From positions 1 through 64,000 of the forward strand of contig NZ_RQFY01000006.1 in the NCBI RefSeq assembly GCF_004769555.1: 64,000 bases of DNA. The letters run 5' to 3'. The notes below the pieces were generated by a model. It searched no databases, was not told the origin of the DNA, and was given only the letters and a program-made list of their open reading frames with translations. Positions 17,926-27,511 of the stretch are shown here, piece by piece. Numbering within the stretch: the stretch's first letter is position 1; each line of letters begins with the position of its first letter. Origin of the DNA: Leptospira koniambonensis (GTDB lineage Bacteria > Spirochaetota > Leptospiria > Leptospirales > Leptospiraceae). Both the position numbers and the translations under genes were made by a program.

Positions 17926-19866
17926 TTGAAATCTGTCCAATGGATTTTTGTTCCAATATTGGTAGTAGCGTCTTCATTGACGCTTCTTTACCCAAACTTC
18001 GCCGAAAGGGAATTGGAACTCGCAGTAAGAAAAGAATTTAAACAATTGCCTGAAGAAACCCGCAAGGATATACTTAGTAATTTTGCGGAAAGATGGAAAA
18101 CCGATTATAACCCGAAAAGCGACTGGCAGATCGAACCTGATCCTAACGTTTTTCCAGAGCAGGATTATTATCTAGTCAAAGGAAGATTTATCACTTCTGC
18201 AAAGATCAACCAACTTTCTCAGGAAAACCAGGAATTGATCTTAGAGCCTAAGAATAAACTTAGACCTACTTTGGTAGAAGAGTATATTTTCGGCGGAAGA
18301 CCTTTGGCGATCCGTTTAGGATTGGACTTACAAGGTGGAATGAGAGTCGTTCTGAAAGGTGATTTCGACGATTACACTTCTAAATTAAAAGATTCTTATA
18401 CAAAAGAGATCGAAGAGCTTACTAAGAAAAAAGACGATCCTAGTCTTTCTGAAAAAGAAAGAAAAGAAGCTCAAGACAAACTAAAAGAGATCGAAAGTTA
18501 TTTCGAATTAACTCCTAGCCGAAAACTTGCAGAGTTAGAAAAAGCGAAACTTATTATCGATAACCGTTTGACCAACCAAAACCTGACAGAGCCTCAGGTA
18601 CGTATCCAGAAGGACCAAGATTCTATCGAGGTTTCTTTACCTGGTGTTAGTAACTCTTCTCAGATCCTAGATATTATCCGAAACACTGAAACAGTAGAAT
18701 ACAGATTGAGGGAACCTTCTGATTCTAATGCAAACTCCAGAGGAATTTACCACGACGTTATTGAGTTAGAAGAAATGAAACTCATGAACCAAGGTAAAAA
18801 GGAAGAAACCGAGATCGTTAAATTCCAGAATATAGTTAAACAGAAACTGGGAAAAGACGAGCAGGATAGATTCCTTGCTGCTATGGAGAAGAAGTATAAT
18901 ATTCCTGAAAAATATAAATTGTATGTAAAATGGTCCAGGGCGAATAACCCTAAGGCATCTCTTCTTCCTAGAGAGTTTGTAGTTCTGGAAAGAGCTATCT
19001 CTCTGGACGGAAAGGACATGAGAAACGCTCGTGAGAGTTACGACCAAAATAGACTTTCTTATTATGTTTCATTCTCCTTAACTTCTCAAGGTGCTGAGAA
19101 ATTTTTTGATATCACTTCCAAAAACGTAGGAAGACAACTTGCTATCGTTTGGGGAGACAAAGTTATTTCTGACCCAGTGATTCGGAGCCCTATCGCAGGT
19201 GGTAACGCTCAGATTGACGGAGAGTTCGGTCAAAAAGAAGCAACAGATCTTGCAAATGTGATCAGTGAGGGAGCTCTTCCGATTCCGTTGAACGTTTTAG
19301 AGATGAGATTTATTGGTCCTACTTTAGGGATCGAATCCATCGAAGTCGGATTAAAAGCGGTCCTTTTAGGATTTGCACTCGTGATCGTATTCATGCTGAT
19401 CATTTATAGATTGTCCGGCTTGGTTGCGGATATTGCACTTCTTGTGAACGTGATCGTGCTTATGGCACTTCTTTCCTTGATGGGATTCACTTTGACCTTA
19501 CCTGGTTTTGCGGGGATCATACTCACAGTGGGTATGGCGGTGGATGCTAACGTTATTATCTACGAAAGGATCAAAGAAGAACTCGCAGCAGGAAAACATG
19601 TTTCTGCAGCAGTTGCCCAAGGTTTTGAGAACGCTTTCTGGACGATTATGGACAGTAACGTTACCACTTTGATCTCAGGTATTTTGATGATCAAACTTGG
19701 AAACGGACCAATCAAAGGATTTGCGATCACTCTTTGTTGGGGTATCATCACTTCCTTGTTTACCTCCTTATTCTTGAGCAGAATGATCATGGATCTATTG
19801 GTAAACAAATTTGGAGTTCGTAAACTCCAGATAGGATTCAAAAAACTGGAGTCCAAAAATGTTTGA
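17926..19866 (+). CDS. secD: Protein translocase subunit SecD
   Basis: Proton-driven RND-type subunit that completes export through SecYEG. The 646 residues comprise one N-terminal span and a large periplasmic P1 region opened by the GLDLQGGMRVVL motif. A Lys/Glu-rich, probably coiled-coil insertion follows (about 150-190, TKEIEELTKKKDDPSLSEKE). The membrane domain comes last (GIESIEVGLKAVLLGFAL, GMAVDANVIIYERIKEEL). The TTG start at 17926 has an AGGAG site. It overlaps secF by 8 nt. Confidence 0.96.
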   Translation: MKSVQWIFVPILVVASSLTLLYPNFAERELELAVRKEFKQLPEETRKDILSNFAERWKTDYNPKSDWQIEPDPNVFPEQDYYLVKGRFITSAKINQLSQENQELILEPKNKLRPTLVEEYIFGGRPLAIRLGLDLQGGMRVVLKGDFDDYTSKLKDSYTKEIEELTKKKDDPSLSEKERKEAQDKLKEIESYFELTPSRKLAELEKAKLIIDNRLTNQNLTEPQVRIQKDQDSIEVSLPGVSNSSQILDIIRNTETVEYRLREPSDSNANSRGIYHDVIELEEMKLMNQGKKEETEIVKFQNIVKQKLGKDEQDRFLAAMEKKYNIPEKYKLYVKWSRANNPKASLLPREFVVLERAISLDGKDMRNARESYDQNRLSYYVSFSLTSQGAEKFFDITSKNVGRQLAIVWGDKVISDPVIRSPIAGGNAQIDGEFGQKEATDLANVISEGALPIPLNVLEMRFIGPTLGIESIEVGLKAVLLGFALVIVFMLIIYRLSGLVADIALLVNVIVLMALLSLMGFTLTLPGFAGIILTVGMAVDANVIIYERIKEELAAGKHVSAAVAQGFENAFWTIMDSNVTTLISGILMIKLGNGPIKGFAITLCWGIITSLFTSLFLSRMIMDLLVNKFGVRKLQIGFKKLESKNV

Positions 19867-20797
19867 TTTTATAAAATATAAATACGTATCCATTACCTTC
19901 TCTACCATCCTGATCTTAGTCGGGTTTGGAGTTACCTTTGGAAAATACGGCGGGTTCGCTACTTCTTTGGATTTTGACGGAGGTTTAAGAGCCGTTGTTG
20001 AATTTCCAGAGAATGTAGAACGTAAGAACTTAGAAGAGTATTTTTCTTCTAAAAACTTAGAAGCTGTTTTGGTCTTAATGGATAAGGATAAAAACGATTA
20101 CCAAATCGATATAGGCCTTGGTTCAGTAGACCAGATCAAACAACTTTATATAGAAAAAAAAGGTAAAGATAGTCTAGAAGCGAAACAAGCTTCTGCGATC
20201 GATGCTCTAATCGGACTTTTACAAGAAGACTTTAAATTAGAAAAAAAGAAAATTCTCTCTGCGAACCAAGTAGGTTCAGTAGTGGGAGCTGAGTTGACTT
20301 CAACAGGGATCTCTCTTTTGAGTTTAACACTTTTTTTCATCATGATCTATTTGAGTTTCCGTTTCCAATTCAAGTTTGCAATTGGGGCGATCTTGGCTCT
20401 AATTCATGACTTGGTGATCACGATTGCATTCATAGGATTTTTCCAAATTAAGCCGAGCGTTCCTATTATCGCTGCTCTTCTGACATTGCTCGGATATTCC
20501 ATCAACGATACGATTGTAGTGTTTGACAGGATCCGTGAAAATGCTGGGAACTTAAGAGATACTTTCTCTCAAGTGATCAATATTTCTATCAACCAAACTC
20601 TTTCCAGAACTTTCAATACTTCAGTGGCGACTTTGATCTCCGTGGTTGCGATTATTATTGGTGGAGCGGTGGAGTTATATGACTTCGCTTATGTTCTTAC
20701 CTTCGGGATCATTCTCGGAACATTCTCCTCAGTATTTATTGCTGCACCTCTCGTAGACATCTACGATACTCTAAGTAAGAGGTGGAAACGCTCTTGA
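19859..20797 (+). CDS. secF: Protein translocase subunit SecF
   Basis: Partner of SecD. The 312 residues have the first span, the SLDFDGGLRAVVEF motif, and the C-terminal membrane block with GYSINDTIVVFDRIREN and SRTFNTSVATLI. The ATG at 19859 overlaps secD by 8 nt and the end overlaps ribD by 16 nt, so translation is coupled along the run. Confidence 0.96.
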   Translation: MFDFIKYKYVSITFSTILILVGFGVTFGKYGGFATSLDFDGGLRAVVEFPENVERKNLEEYFSSKNLEAVLVLMDKDKNDYQIDIGLGSVDQIKQLYIEKKGKDSLEAKQASAIDALIGLLQEDFKLEKKKILSANQVGSVVGAELTSTGISLLSLTLFFIMIYLSFRFQFKFAIGAILALIHDLVITIAFIGFFQIKPSVPIIAALLTLLGYSINDTIVVFDRIRENAGNLRDTFSQVINISINQTLSRTFNTSVATLISVVAIIIGGAVELYDFAYVLTFGIILGTFSSVFIAAPLVDIYDTLSKRWKRS

Positions 20798-22065
20798 GTT
20801 CTGGCCTCCCGGATCGGATTCGGGAGGAATTAACTCGCTATTCCTTTATCTCCACCGGATATTCTAGTCCGAATCCTCCGGTGGCCTGCGTTTTAGAAGA
20901 CGCAAATACTCACCAAATTTTAGCCTCCGCTTCCACACAAAAAAACGGACAAAACCACGCAGAAAGGGAAGCATATCGTCTGCTTCGAGAAAAATTTCCT
21001 AACGGAAAACTCCCCAACCATAATGCTTACGTAACCTTAGAGCCTTGCTCTCATTATGGTAAAACTCCTCCTTGTATTGATCTGTTCTTAGAAGAAAAAC
21101 CACTTCGTTTGGAATACGGATGGAAGGATCCGAATCCTTTGGTTTCTTCTCATTCCGGTTTGAACAAATTAACAGAGATCGGTGTTGAAGTTTTAGAAAA
21201 TACTGAGTTAGCCGAAATCTCTTATAAGTTTCTGTTTGGTTTCAAATCCAGGATAGAAAAAAGAAGGCCTGCTTTTTTACTCAAAACTTCTCTCAGTAAG
21301 GAAGGTTATTTCAGTTCAGGAGAAGGTCTCAGGGAAAAAATATCTTCTTCCGAGTCGGATGTATTTGTTTCTATGCTAAGAGCAAAAGTAGATGCGATCT
21401 TGGTCGGACCGAATACTGTCCGCGTTGATGACCCAGGTTTAGATTTTAGAATACCTTCTTCTTTGCCGAAGGCCGCGCCGAAAATTTTAGATGGAGCGGT
21501 AAATTCAAATATCGGTAGGAACTCCTACAAAGGGTTTTCTGGGCTTGTCTCAGAAGTTTTGGGATATTCTTCCCATCCGGAAGTTTTTCAGATCCATAAA
21601 GAAAAAGAGAAGGATTACCAACCACTTAGAGTTTTCTTTTTACCTGATCAAAATTCTATCAGTCAAAACTTTTTAGAAAAACAAAAGAACATCAATGAAA
21701 GGATCGAGAAAAAAAATGCCGCATTCTTCTTAGATGAGAAAAAATCTTATGATTCAAATTTTTTAAATACAATACAAAACCTTTCTAAGTTTCCATTGGA
21801 GAAGGTTTCTTTCTCCGATATCTCCAGAATTTTAGAAGTTTTACATTCTTGGGAGATCAACACTGCACTCGTAGAAGGTGGAAATTTTCTATACAAACTA
21901 TTTTCTCACATACTTTCCGAAGATGATGCGATCTTACAAATCAGATCGAATACTGTTTCTTTTCCAAAAGGAATCTTGCCTGAATGGAAGGGAAAATTTT
22001 CCATGGAATGGAAGGCAGAACTTGGTTCTGATCTTTGGGAGCTGGGAAGATGTTCACAGGATTAA
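20782..22065 (+). CDS. ribD: Bifunctional riboflavin deaminase/reductase RibD
   Basis: Carries out deamination and then side-chain reduction of the pyrimidine intermediate of riboflavin synthesis. The N-terminal deaminase domain has the zinc motifs HAEREA and TLEPCSHYGKTPPC. The C-terminal reductase domain (from about 160) has LLKTSLSKEGYFSSGEG, AILVGPNTVRVDDPGLDFR and LVEGGNFLYKLF. 427 residues with a long, poorly conserved middle of the reductase part. The GTG at 20782 is chosen; a TTG at 20794 is possible. It overlaps ribE by 16 nt. Confidence 0.93.
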   Translation: METLLSSGLPDRIREELTRYSFISTGYSSPNPPVACVLEDANTHQILASASTQKNGQNHAEREAYRLLREKFPNGKLPNHNAYVTLEPCSHYGKTPPCIDLFLEEKPLRLEYGWKDPNPLVSSHSGLNKLTEIGVEVLENTELAEISYKFLFGFKSRIEKRRPAFLLKTSLSKEGYFSSGEGLREKISSSESDVFVSMLRAKVDAILVGPNTVRVDDPGLDFRIPSSLPKAAPKILDGAVNSNIGRNSYKGFSGLVSEVLGYSSHPEVFQIHKEKEKDYQPLRVFFLPDQNSISQNFLEKQKNINERIEKKNAAFFLDEKKSYDSNFLNTIQNLSKFPLEKVSFSDISRILEVLHSWEINTALVEGGNFLYKLFSHILSEDDAILQIRSNTVSFPKGILPEWKGKFSMEWKAELGSDLWELGRCSQD

Positions 22066-22658
22066 TAGAGACTACCGGAAAAATTGAATCTGTCCAAGAC
22101 ACTGGAGATGGGAAAATTTTTAAAGTATCCGCTACTTGGAAAAATCCCGATCTAAAAAACGGGGACTCTATTTCGGTCAACGGAGCATGCCATACCGTTA
22201 CTTCTTTCCAAGACTCTGGGAACAAATTCGAATTTTATTCTTCTTACAAAACTTTAGAGCTCACCAATTTTGGAAGTTTTCAAGTTGGAACAAAGATCAA
22301 TTTGGAAAGATCAGTACAGCCGCATACCAGAATGGGTGGTCATTTTGTGACTGGTCATGTGGATCTAACAGGTACCATTCTTCTCTCCGAAGAAAAAGAT
22401 TCGGGAAAGGTGAGAAGGTTCGTAATTTCTCATGATCCTTCTTTCACTAAATATTTTGCGGTCCGAGGTAGCGTGACTGTGGACGGAATTTCTCTCACGA
22501 TCGTGGATTCCAAACCGGGAGAATTCGAATTGGTTTTAATTCCGGAGACTCTTATAGTCACTAATGCTTCCGAAGCATGGAAAGTAGGAGCTAAAGTAAA
22601 CTTAGAAGTAGACTTGATTGCGAGATATCTAGAACAGCTAGTTAAAGATCGGAACTAA
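22050..22658 (+). CDS. ribE: Riboflavin synthase, alpha subunit
   Basis: Dismutates two lumazines to riboflavin. The start MFTGLIETTGKIE at 22050 is the canonical N-terminus; an in-frame extension to 22035 is rejected. The two lumazine-binding repeats are visible (GDSISVNGACHTVTSF and GSVTVDGISLTIVD), as is RMGGHFVTGHVD. 202 residues. The stop overlaps the next start as TAATG. Some naming schemes call this gene ribC. Confidence 0.95.
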   Translation: MFTGLIETTGKIESVQDTGDGKIFKVSATWKNPDLKNGDSISVNGACHTVTSFQDSGNKFEFYSSYKTLELTNFGSFQVGTKINLERSVQPHTRMGGHFVTGHVDLTGTILLSEEKDSGKVRRFVISHDPSFTKYFAVRGSVTVDGISLTIVDSKPGEFELVLIPETLIVTNASEAWKVGAKVNLEVDLIARYLEQLVKDRN

Positions 22659-23329
22659 TGATGGAACAAATGAAACCAAATGGCAAAAGAGCAAATATTG
22701 CTCTTATCTTAATACTTATACTACTTGTTTTGGAAGTAGTTTTATTGGTTTTATGGTACTTGCAATACGATCTGATACAAACGGCAATGAACGGTGAAGA
22801 GATTTCTTCGGAGGTTGCTGAAACAAGTGATTCGATAATCAATATTATAAGTATTTTATATATGATCCTTTTTATCGTTTCAGCTGCGACTTTTTTACGC
22901 TGGTTTGTAAGAGCATACCAAAATCTCGAATTATTTTCAGAAGATCTTATATACAATCAAAAGCAGGCTTTGTGGGCGTGGTTTATTCCAATCTTAAATT
23001 TGCTTAGGCCATACGAGATAATGAAGGAACTTTATACAGAAACAAGAAAGCTGCTGGTTAGATATGAACCTAGTAATTCAGAAAAAATTGCTACCACTGA
23101 CTATTTATCTCCTTGGTGGGGACTTTGGGTTATAAGCAATATTATAGGTCAAATTTTACTTCGCTTTCCATTCAAAGTGGAGACCATGGAAGGGTTAAAT
23201 ACGTTCATCTTAGTGAATATAATAGCCCACTTAATTGCAATTCCACTATGTATAATAGCTGCAAAAGTTATTAAAGATTATTCTTACATGGAAACTTTAT
23301 TGGAAAAGGTAAAGATAACGAATTCTTAA
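22658..23329 (+). CDS. DUF4328-like membrane protein
   Basis: A 223-residue membrane protein with about five spans. The middle matches the DUF4328 pattern: FLRWFVRAYQNL, ALWAWFIPILNLLRPYEIMKELY, then SPWWGLWVISNIIG. Function of the family is unknown. The ATG at 22658 overlaps the ribE stop, so it is translated from the riboflavin mRNA, but no direct link to flavin is visible. It is more AT-rich than its neighbours, which hints at later insertion into the operon. Confidence 0.78.
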   Translation: MMEQMKPNGKRANIALILILILLVLEVVLLVLWYLQYDLIQTAMNGEEISSEVAETSDSIINIISILYMILFIVSAATFLRWFVRAYQNLELFSEDLIYNQKQALWAWFIPILNLLRPYEIMKELYTETRKLLVRYEPSNSEKIATTDYLSPWWGLWVISNIIGQILLRFPFKVETMEGLNTFILVNIIAHLIAIPLCIIAAKVIKDYSYMETLLEKVKITNS

Positions 23330-23340
23330 GTTAAAGTTGA

Positions 23341-23416
23341 GACTCTCCGCGTCTTTACGCCTCTGTGTGGGACAAAATCTATCTTACTATTATTTTCATG
23401 CAGAGCCACAGAGAAT
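23341..23416. repeat. Intergenic repeat, copy C
   Basis: GACTCTCCGCGTCTTTACGCCTCTG at 23341-23365 and the opposite-facing CATGCAGAGCCACAGAG at 23398-23414 form degenerate inverted arms of the CGCAGAG family around an AT-rich centre. It is the first part of the 296-nt gap before ribBA. Confidence 0.5.
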
Positions 23417-23428
23417 AGAAACATTGGG

Positions 23429-23512
23429 TCCGGGGGTAAGGACTAAAAAGTTCCCCGGAGAGGGGGAAGCGAAAGACGCGTAGCGGCTGAAGCGTGGGGG
23501 AGGCTTCCCCCA
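23429..23512 (+). other. GC-rich structured segment upstream of ribBA
   Basis: Three strong pairings can be read. TCCGGGG (23429-23435) pairs with CCCCGGA (23453-23459). GGGGGAAG (23462-23469) pairs with CTTCCCCC (23504-23511). TGGGGGA (23495-23501) pairs with TCCCCCA (23506-23512). The last two exclude each other, as in attenuators. The sequence does not show the conserved blocks of the FMN (RFN) riboswitch. A role in ribBA control is inference; a dispersed palindromic repeat is the alternative. Confidence 0.4.
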
Positions 23513-23625
23513 ACCCATTCCCAAAACCGTATCCTTGGTTCGAATTACCAACTATCAGTCTCACTTTTCCGAGGTGGCTCCGATTTATCATGGAAAAAAA
23601 ACAGTCCAAGAAATGAGGTGGAATC

Positions 23626-24831
23626 ATGATCGGCTCCATTGAACAGGCAATCGAAGATATAAAAGCGGGGAAGATGATCATTCTCGTGGATTCCGAAGAT
23701 CGGGAAAACGAGGGTGATCTGGTTTGTGCCGCCGAATTCACCGACAAAGAAAAGGTGAATTTTATGGCTACCTATGGAAGGGGCCTAATTTGTTTTCCTA
23801 TGGAGGGAGACAGACTCAGACAACTCGGTCTGAATAGAATGGTGGACGACCTGAGTTTGGGCGACAAACACGGGACTGCATTCACAGTTTCCGTTGACGC
23901 TAAAAACGGAACTACTACCGGGATTTCCGCCCAGGATAGAGCGACTACAATCCAAGTTTTAATAGATCCTAAAACCACACCAGGCGACTTAATGAAACCT
24001 GGTCATTTATTTCCTTTACAAGCGGTTTCGGGAGGAGTGCTCAGAAGAGCGGGTCATACGGAAGCATCTGTAGATCTTTCAAAACTTGCAGGCCTTTATC
24101 CTGCTTCTGTGATCTGCGAGATCATGAATGATGATGGAACAATGTCCCGTCTTCCTGATTTGGAAAAATTCGCAGAGAAACACGGACTGAATATTTACAC
24201 CATCGAAGATCTGATCCGTTACAGAAGGAAAAAAGAAAATCTAATTCATCTGGAAGTAGAGACAACTCTTCCTACTGAGTATGGAGATTTTTCTGTCAGA
24301 GCTTATTCTACTATCATAGATGATAAGGTCCATGTTGCATTAGTAAAAGGTAAAATTGATAAAAACGATCCTATAATGGTCCGTGTACATTCTGAGTGTT
24401 TTACCGGGGATATTTTCGGAAGCGGACGTTGTGATTGTGGACCTCAACTCCATTCTGCTCTTTCTATGATCGCTCAAGAAGGGAAGGGTATTCTTCTTTA
24501 TATGAGACAAGAGGGTAGAGGGATCGGTCTTATTAACAAACTCAAGGCTTATAATATGCAGGACCAAGGTTTGGATACTGTAGAAGCTAACGAGAAATTA
24601 GGATTTGCTCCTGACCTTCGCGAATACGGAGTGGGTGCTCAGATCCTAAAAGATATTGGAGTTGGTAAGATGAAACTTCTTACCAATAATCCTCGTAAGA
24701 TTGTTGGTTTGGAAGGTTATGGTCTGGAAGTTACGGATCGAGTTCCTATAGAGATCAAACCTACAGGAAATAACCATCACTATCTATTCACTAAAAAAAT
24801 GAGAATGGGGCATTTACTCGGACTGAACTAA
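23626..24831 (+). CDS. ribBA: Bifunctional DHBP synthase / GTP cyclohydrolase II
   Basis: Supplies both branches of riboflavin synthesis. The N-terminal DHBP synthase (about 1-200) shows [17 protein letters not shown] and the [11 protein letters not shown] block. The C-terminal GTP cyclohydrolase II has the zinc cysteines in [18 protein letters not shown], followed by [14 protein letters not shown] and [15 protein letters not shown]. 401 residues. The ATG at 23626 has GAGGTGG upstream. Its stop overlaps that of the convergent pdxH. Separated from ribD-ribE by the DUF4328 gene and a 296-nt gap. Confidence 0.97.
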   Translation: MIGSIEQAIEDIKAGKMIILVDSEDRENEGDLVCAAEFTDKEKVNFMATYGRGLICFPMEGDRLRQLGLNRMVDDLSLGDKHGTAFTVSVDAKNGTTTGISAQDRATTIQVLIDPKTTPGDLMKPGHLFPLQAVSGGVLRRAGHTEASVDLSKLAGLYPASVICEIMNDDGTMSRLPDLEKFAEKHGLNIYTIEDLIRYRRKKENLIHLEVETTLPTEYGDFSVRAYSTIIDDKVHVALVKGKIDKNDPIMVRVHSECFTGDIFGSGRCDCGPQLHSALSMIAQEGKGILLYMRQEGRGIGLINKLKAYNMQDQGLDTVEANEKLGFAPDLREYGVGAQILKDIGVGKMKLLTNNPRKIVGLEGYGLEVTDRVPIEIKPTGNNHHYLFTKKMRMGHLLGLN

Positions 24832-25469
24832 GGTTGTAGTCTGGTTTTTGCCCAAGAGCCGCTTTCTTTTCGGAATAAGATCCGATCATGTAAGCGGCTT
24901 CTTCGTCCCTGCCAAAATTCTATTTCAGAAGCTTCTAATATATATCCTCCCCAGTTTTCTGGTAAGGGTACGGTTTTGCCTTCGTATTTTAGTTTTAGCT
25001 CTTCGTAATGTTTATCTAAAATAGATCGATCAGTTACTGGATCACTTTGAGCAGAAGCGAGTGCGCCTATCTGGCTTGCAAATGGTCTTGAATGAAAATA
25101 GTTTTCTGAATTTTCTCTGGAAAGTTTGGAGATCTTTCCTCTGACCCGGACCTGTCTTTCTAATTCCGCCCAGAAAAATACCAAACAAGCATTCGGATTC
25201 GATTCTAATTCTTTTCCTTTGGCGCTTGTATAATTTGTATAAAATTGGAATCCTTCTTTTTCGATACCTTTTAGAAGAACGATCCTTGCGTCGGGCATTC
25301 CATCTTTTCGAACGGTTGCCAATGTCATTGCGGTAGGTTCTCTTACTTCTGAATGAACTGCTTGGTCGAACCAAGTTTTGAAAAAATCGATGGGAGAATC
25401 TCCGATATCTTTTTCGTCCAGAGAAGCTTTACTATATTCGTTACGGATATCTGAGATCTTATTTTCCAT
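24828..25469 (-). CDS. pdxH: Pyridoxamine 5'-phosphate oxidase
   Basis: FMN enzyme making pyridoxal 5'-phosphate. The 213 residues show [40 protein letters not shown] and the C-terminal [16 protein letters not shown]...W..TRLQP ending. The ATG is at 25469. The stop is tail-to-tail with ribBA with a few nucleotides shared. The FMN producer and user are neighbours, but on opposite strands. Confidence 0.96.
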   Translation of the reverse strand: MENKISDIRNEYSKASLDEKDIGDSPIDFFKTWFDQAVHSEVREPTAMTLATVRKDGMPDARIVLLKGIEKEGFQFYTNYTSAKGKELESNPNACLVFFWAELERQVRVRGKISKLSRENSENYFHSRPFASQIGALASAQSDPVTDRSILDKHYEELKLKYEGKTVPLPENWGGYILEASEIEFWQGRRSRLHDRILFRKESGSWAKTRLQP

Positions 25470-25474
25470 ATTTC

Positions 25475-26320
25475 TTATAGAATGAGATCTGCCCAGTTGG
25501 GAAGTAAACCTGAATTTGAAAGCATCCTACCCAGAAATGTCAATACTAGGCCGATCGAAAAATACACTCCCATCGGGATCGGAACTTGTCTTAAACTTTC
25601 TCCTTTTTTTCTTTTCAGGATAGTAATAATGATCGCTATCCCATAGGAAGAATTTAAGAAAAAGATCCACCAAGGATGCATGCTTAAAAATGCAAATGCT
25701 GGAGCGAATATTGCGTCAGCAAATCCCATACTTGTTGGAAATATAAAATAAATTAAGAAGAACACAGCGGAGAAGGAAACGTATACGATCAATTCCGCTT
25801 TGCCAGGAACAGAATCGAATAATAGATAATTTGCCAATGCTCCAAACAAAACGATAAAAGGCAAATTTTCGTAATCCAGAGAAAACTTTTTAAAGTCTGT
25901 GCTTGCCGCGACCAATAGATGTCCGCATAAAGCAACGAATGCAAAACTACCTAATAATTTTCCGGAAAGAAGAAAGGAGACTACAAACAATAATCCGAAT
26001 ACTGCCTCGCATAAAGAATATAAAGGATTGATTGGATTCTTGCAGTTGCTGCATTCCTTTTTAGAGATCCAATATCCAAATACCGGAATGATGGAAGCGC
26101 CTTTGATCTGAGTTCCACAGGATTCACACGCAGAAGGTTCTATTAAGATTTTCTTAAATCTGAAAAGTTTGGATCCTATCTTTCTTTCTTTTCCATAATA
26201 GAATCTGAGGATCCTATAAGCCAGGGTAGAATAAAAACTTCCCATGGAAAAGGAGACTAAAACGCCTCCAATCCATATGAAAAAGATCAAATATGGGAAT
26301 TCGGAATAGTACTCCGCCAA
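25475..26320 (-). CDS. Prepilin peptidase (type 4, A24 family)
   Basis: Membrane aspartyl protease that trims type IV pilin-like leaders. About seven to eight spans. The cytoplasmic loop has two CxxC pairs (ACESCGTQ and ECSNCKNP) typical of PilD. The first catalytic Asp lies in ASTDFKKFSLDYENLP. The second lies in MGFADAIFAPAFAF, where the family has GxGD; here the second Gly is Ala. 281 residues. It lies 5 nt upstream of pdxH and 9 nt downstream of the aminotransferase on the minus strand. Confidence 0.88.
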   Translation of the reverse strand: MAEYYSEFPYLIFFIWIGGVLVSFSMGSFYSTLAYRILRFYYGKERKIGSKLFRFKKILIEPSACESCGTQIKGASIIPVFGYWISKKECSNCKNPINPLYSLCEAVFGLLFVVSFLLSGKLLGSFAFVALCGHLLVAASTDFKKFSLDYENLPFIVLFGALANYLLFDSVPGKAELIVYVSFSAVFFLIYFIFPTSMGFADAIFAPAFAFLSMHPWWIFFLNSSYGIAIIITILKRKKGESLRQVPIPMGVYFSIGLVLTFLGRMLSNSGLLPNWADLIL

Positions 26321-26329
26321 AATTTTCTC

Positions 26330-27445
26330 TTAAGAAGCCAGTTCTTTTAGTGCTGTTATTCCGCGTTTCAGATTCTCCCATTCGGAAGCAAAACTGATAC
26401 GGATATATTCTTTGGAATCTACGAATATATAACCAGGCACTAAGATCAGGCCTTTTTCTTTTACAGCTCGTACTACAAAATCATCGTCCTTCTCCTTTAT
26501 TTTTAAGAAGAAGTAAAACGCACCGCCACTTTTTTTCAGCTGGTAATGGTCCTTTAGATTTTCGTAAACGTAATCCCTTTTTTCCTTATAATCATCTATA
26601 TAAGGCTGCATCTCTGTTTTGAGAGCTTCTATTCCCATCCACTGGGTCACGGAAGGTGCACAAACTAAAGTGTATTGTTGTAGCGTAGTTAATGTTTTTA
26701 TAATAGGAGCAGGAGCAACTATAGATGCAAGTCTAAGTCCGGTCATACTATATGTTTTGGAAAATCCGGAAAGAGTGATCGCTCTTTCGTAAAAAGATCC
26801 AACAGATAAGAAAGACTTATCGTAATCGAATTTCTCGTAGATCTCATCTGAGATCAGATAAGCTCCAGTTTTTTCTGCAAGTTCTGCAAGAGCAGTTAAT
26901 TGTTTTTTAGTTAAAACAGTTCCAGTAGGATTAGAAGGAGTGGAGAAGATGATGATCTTCAACTTCTTGTCCTTGAATACATTCAGATCTTCCGGTTGGA
27001 AATCTTCAGAGATTGTATTCATCTTCCCGCCATAAATTTTAATATAAGCAGGATACATTAAGAAGTGAGGAGTTACTACAAGACATTCATCTCCTTCGTT
27101 TAAAAGAGAATTGAAAAGTAGTAAAAACGCGGAGCTGATACCTGAAGTAACTAAAAGGCGATCTGGACTTGCGTAATCGATCCCGTTTTCCTGTTTGTAT
27201 TTTTGGGAAAGAGCTTCTTTCAGTTCTGGAATTCCTGCGGTTAAGGTATAGGCAGTTTTTCCGTCACGTAAAGCTTTGACCCCAGCTTCTACAATATTGG
27301 GAGGACAAGGAAAATGAGGTTGTCCAATGGAAAGATTGATCGGGTCTTTTAATGTCCCGGCAAGTTCGAATGCTTTTCGGATGGCTGAGGAATCCAAACC
27401 TTGGATTCTTTGCGCTAGTACATAATCAAGGGTACTCTGGCTCAT
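26330..27445 (-). CDS. Class I/II PLP-dependent aminotransferase
   Basis: A 371-residue fold-type I aminotransferase. It has NLSIGQPHFPCPPNIVEA, YTLTAGIPELKEALS, SNPTGTVLTKKQL, the Asp/Tyr region YLISDEIYEKFDYD and the PLP-lysine block SGFSKTYSMTGLRLAS. This resembles aspartate/aromatic aminotransferases, but the substrate is not certain. It forms a minus-strand unit with the prepilin peptidase and pdxH (PLP supply). The ATG is at 27445; repeat DNA lies upstream. Confidence 0.9.
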   Translation of the reverse strand: MSQSTLDYVLAQRIQGLDSSAIRKAFELAGTLKDPINLSIGQPHFPCPPNIVEAGVKALRDGKTAYTLTAGIPELKEALSQKYKQENGIDYASPDRLLVTSGISSAFLLLFNSLLNEGDECLVVTPHFLMYPAYIKIYGGKMNTISEDFQPEDLNVFKDKKLKIIIFSTPSNPTGTVLTKKQLTALAELAEKTGAYLISDEIYEKFDYDKSFLSVGSFYERAITLSGFSKTYSMTGLRLASIVAPAPIIKTLTTLQQYTLVCAPSVTQWMGIEALKTEMQPYIDDYKEKRDYVYENLKDHYQLKKSGGAFYFFLKIKEKDDDFVVRAVKEKGLILVPGYIFVDSKEYIRISFASEWENLKRGITALKELAS

Positions 27446-27511
27446 ATAAAGACTCTAATGAGAAACCCGTTTGCCGAACAAACTGAAATTGGGTGATGTG
27501 TAGAAAATTTT

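Noticed and set aside
23330..23625. FMN (RFN) riboswitch before ribBA
   Set aside because: The conserved RFN blocks such as AGGGGCAGGGT-like and GAAATTCC-type segments could not be found, although hairpins exist.
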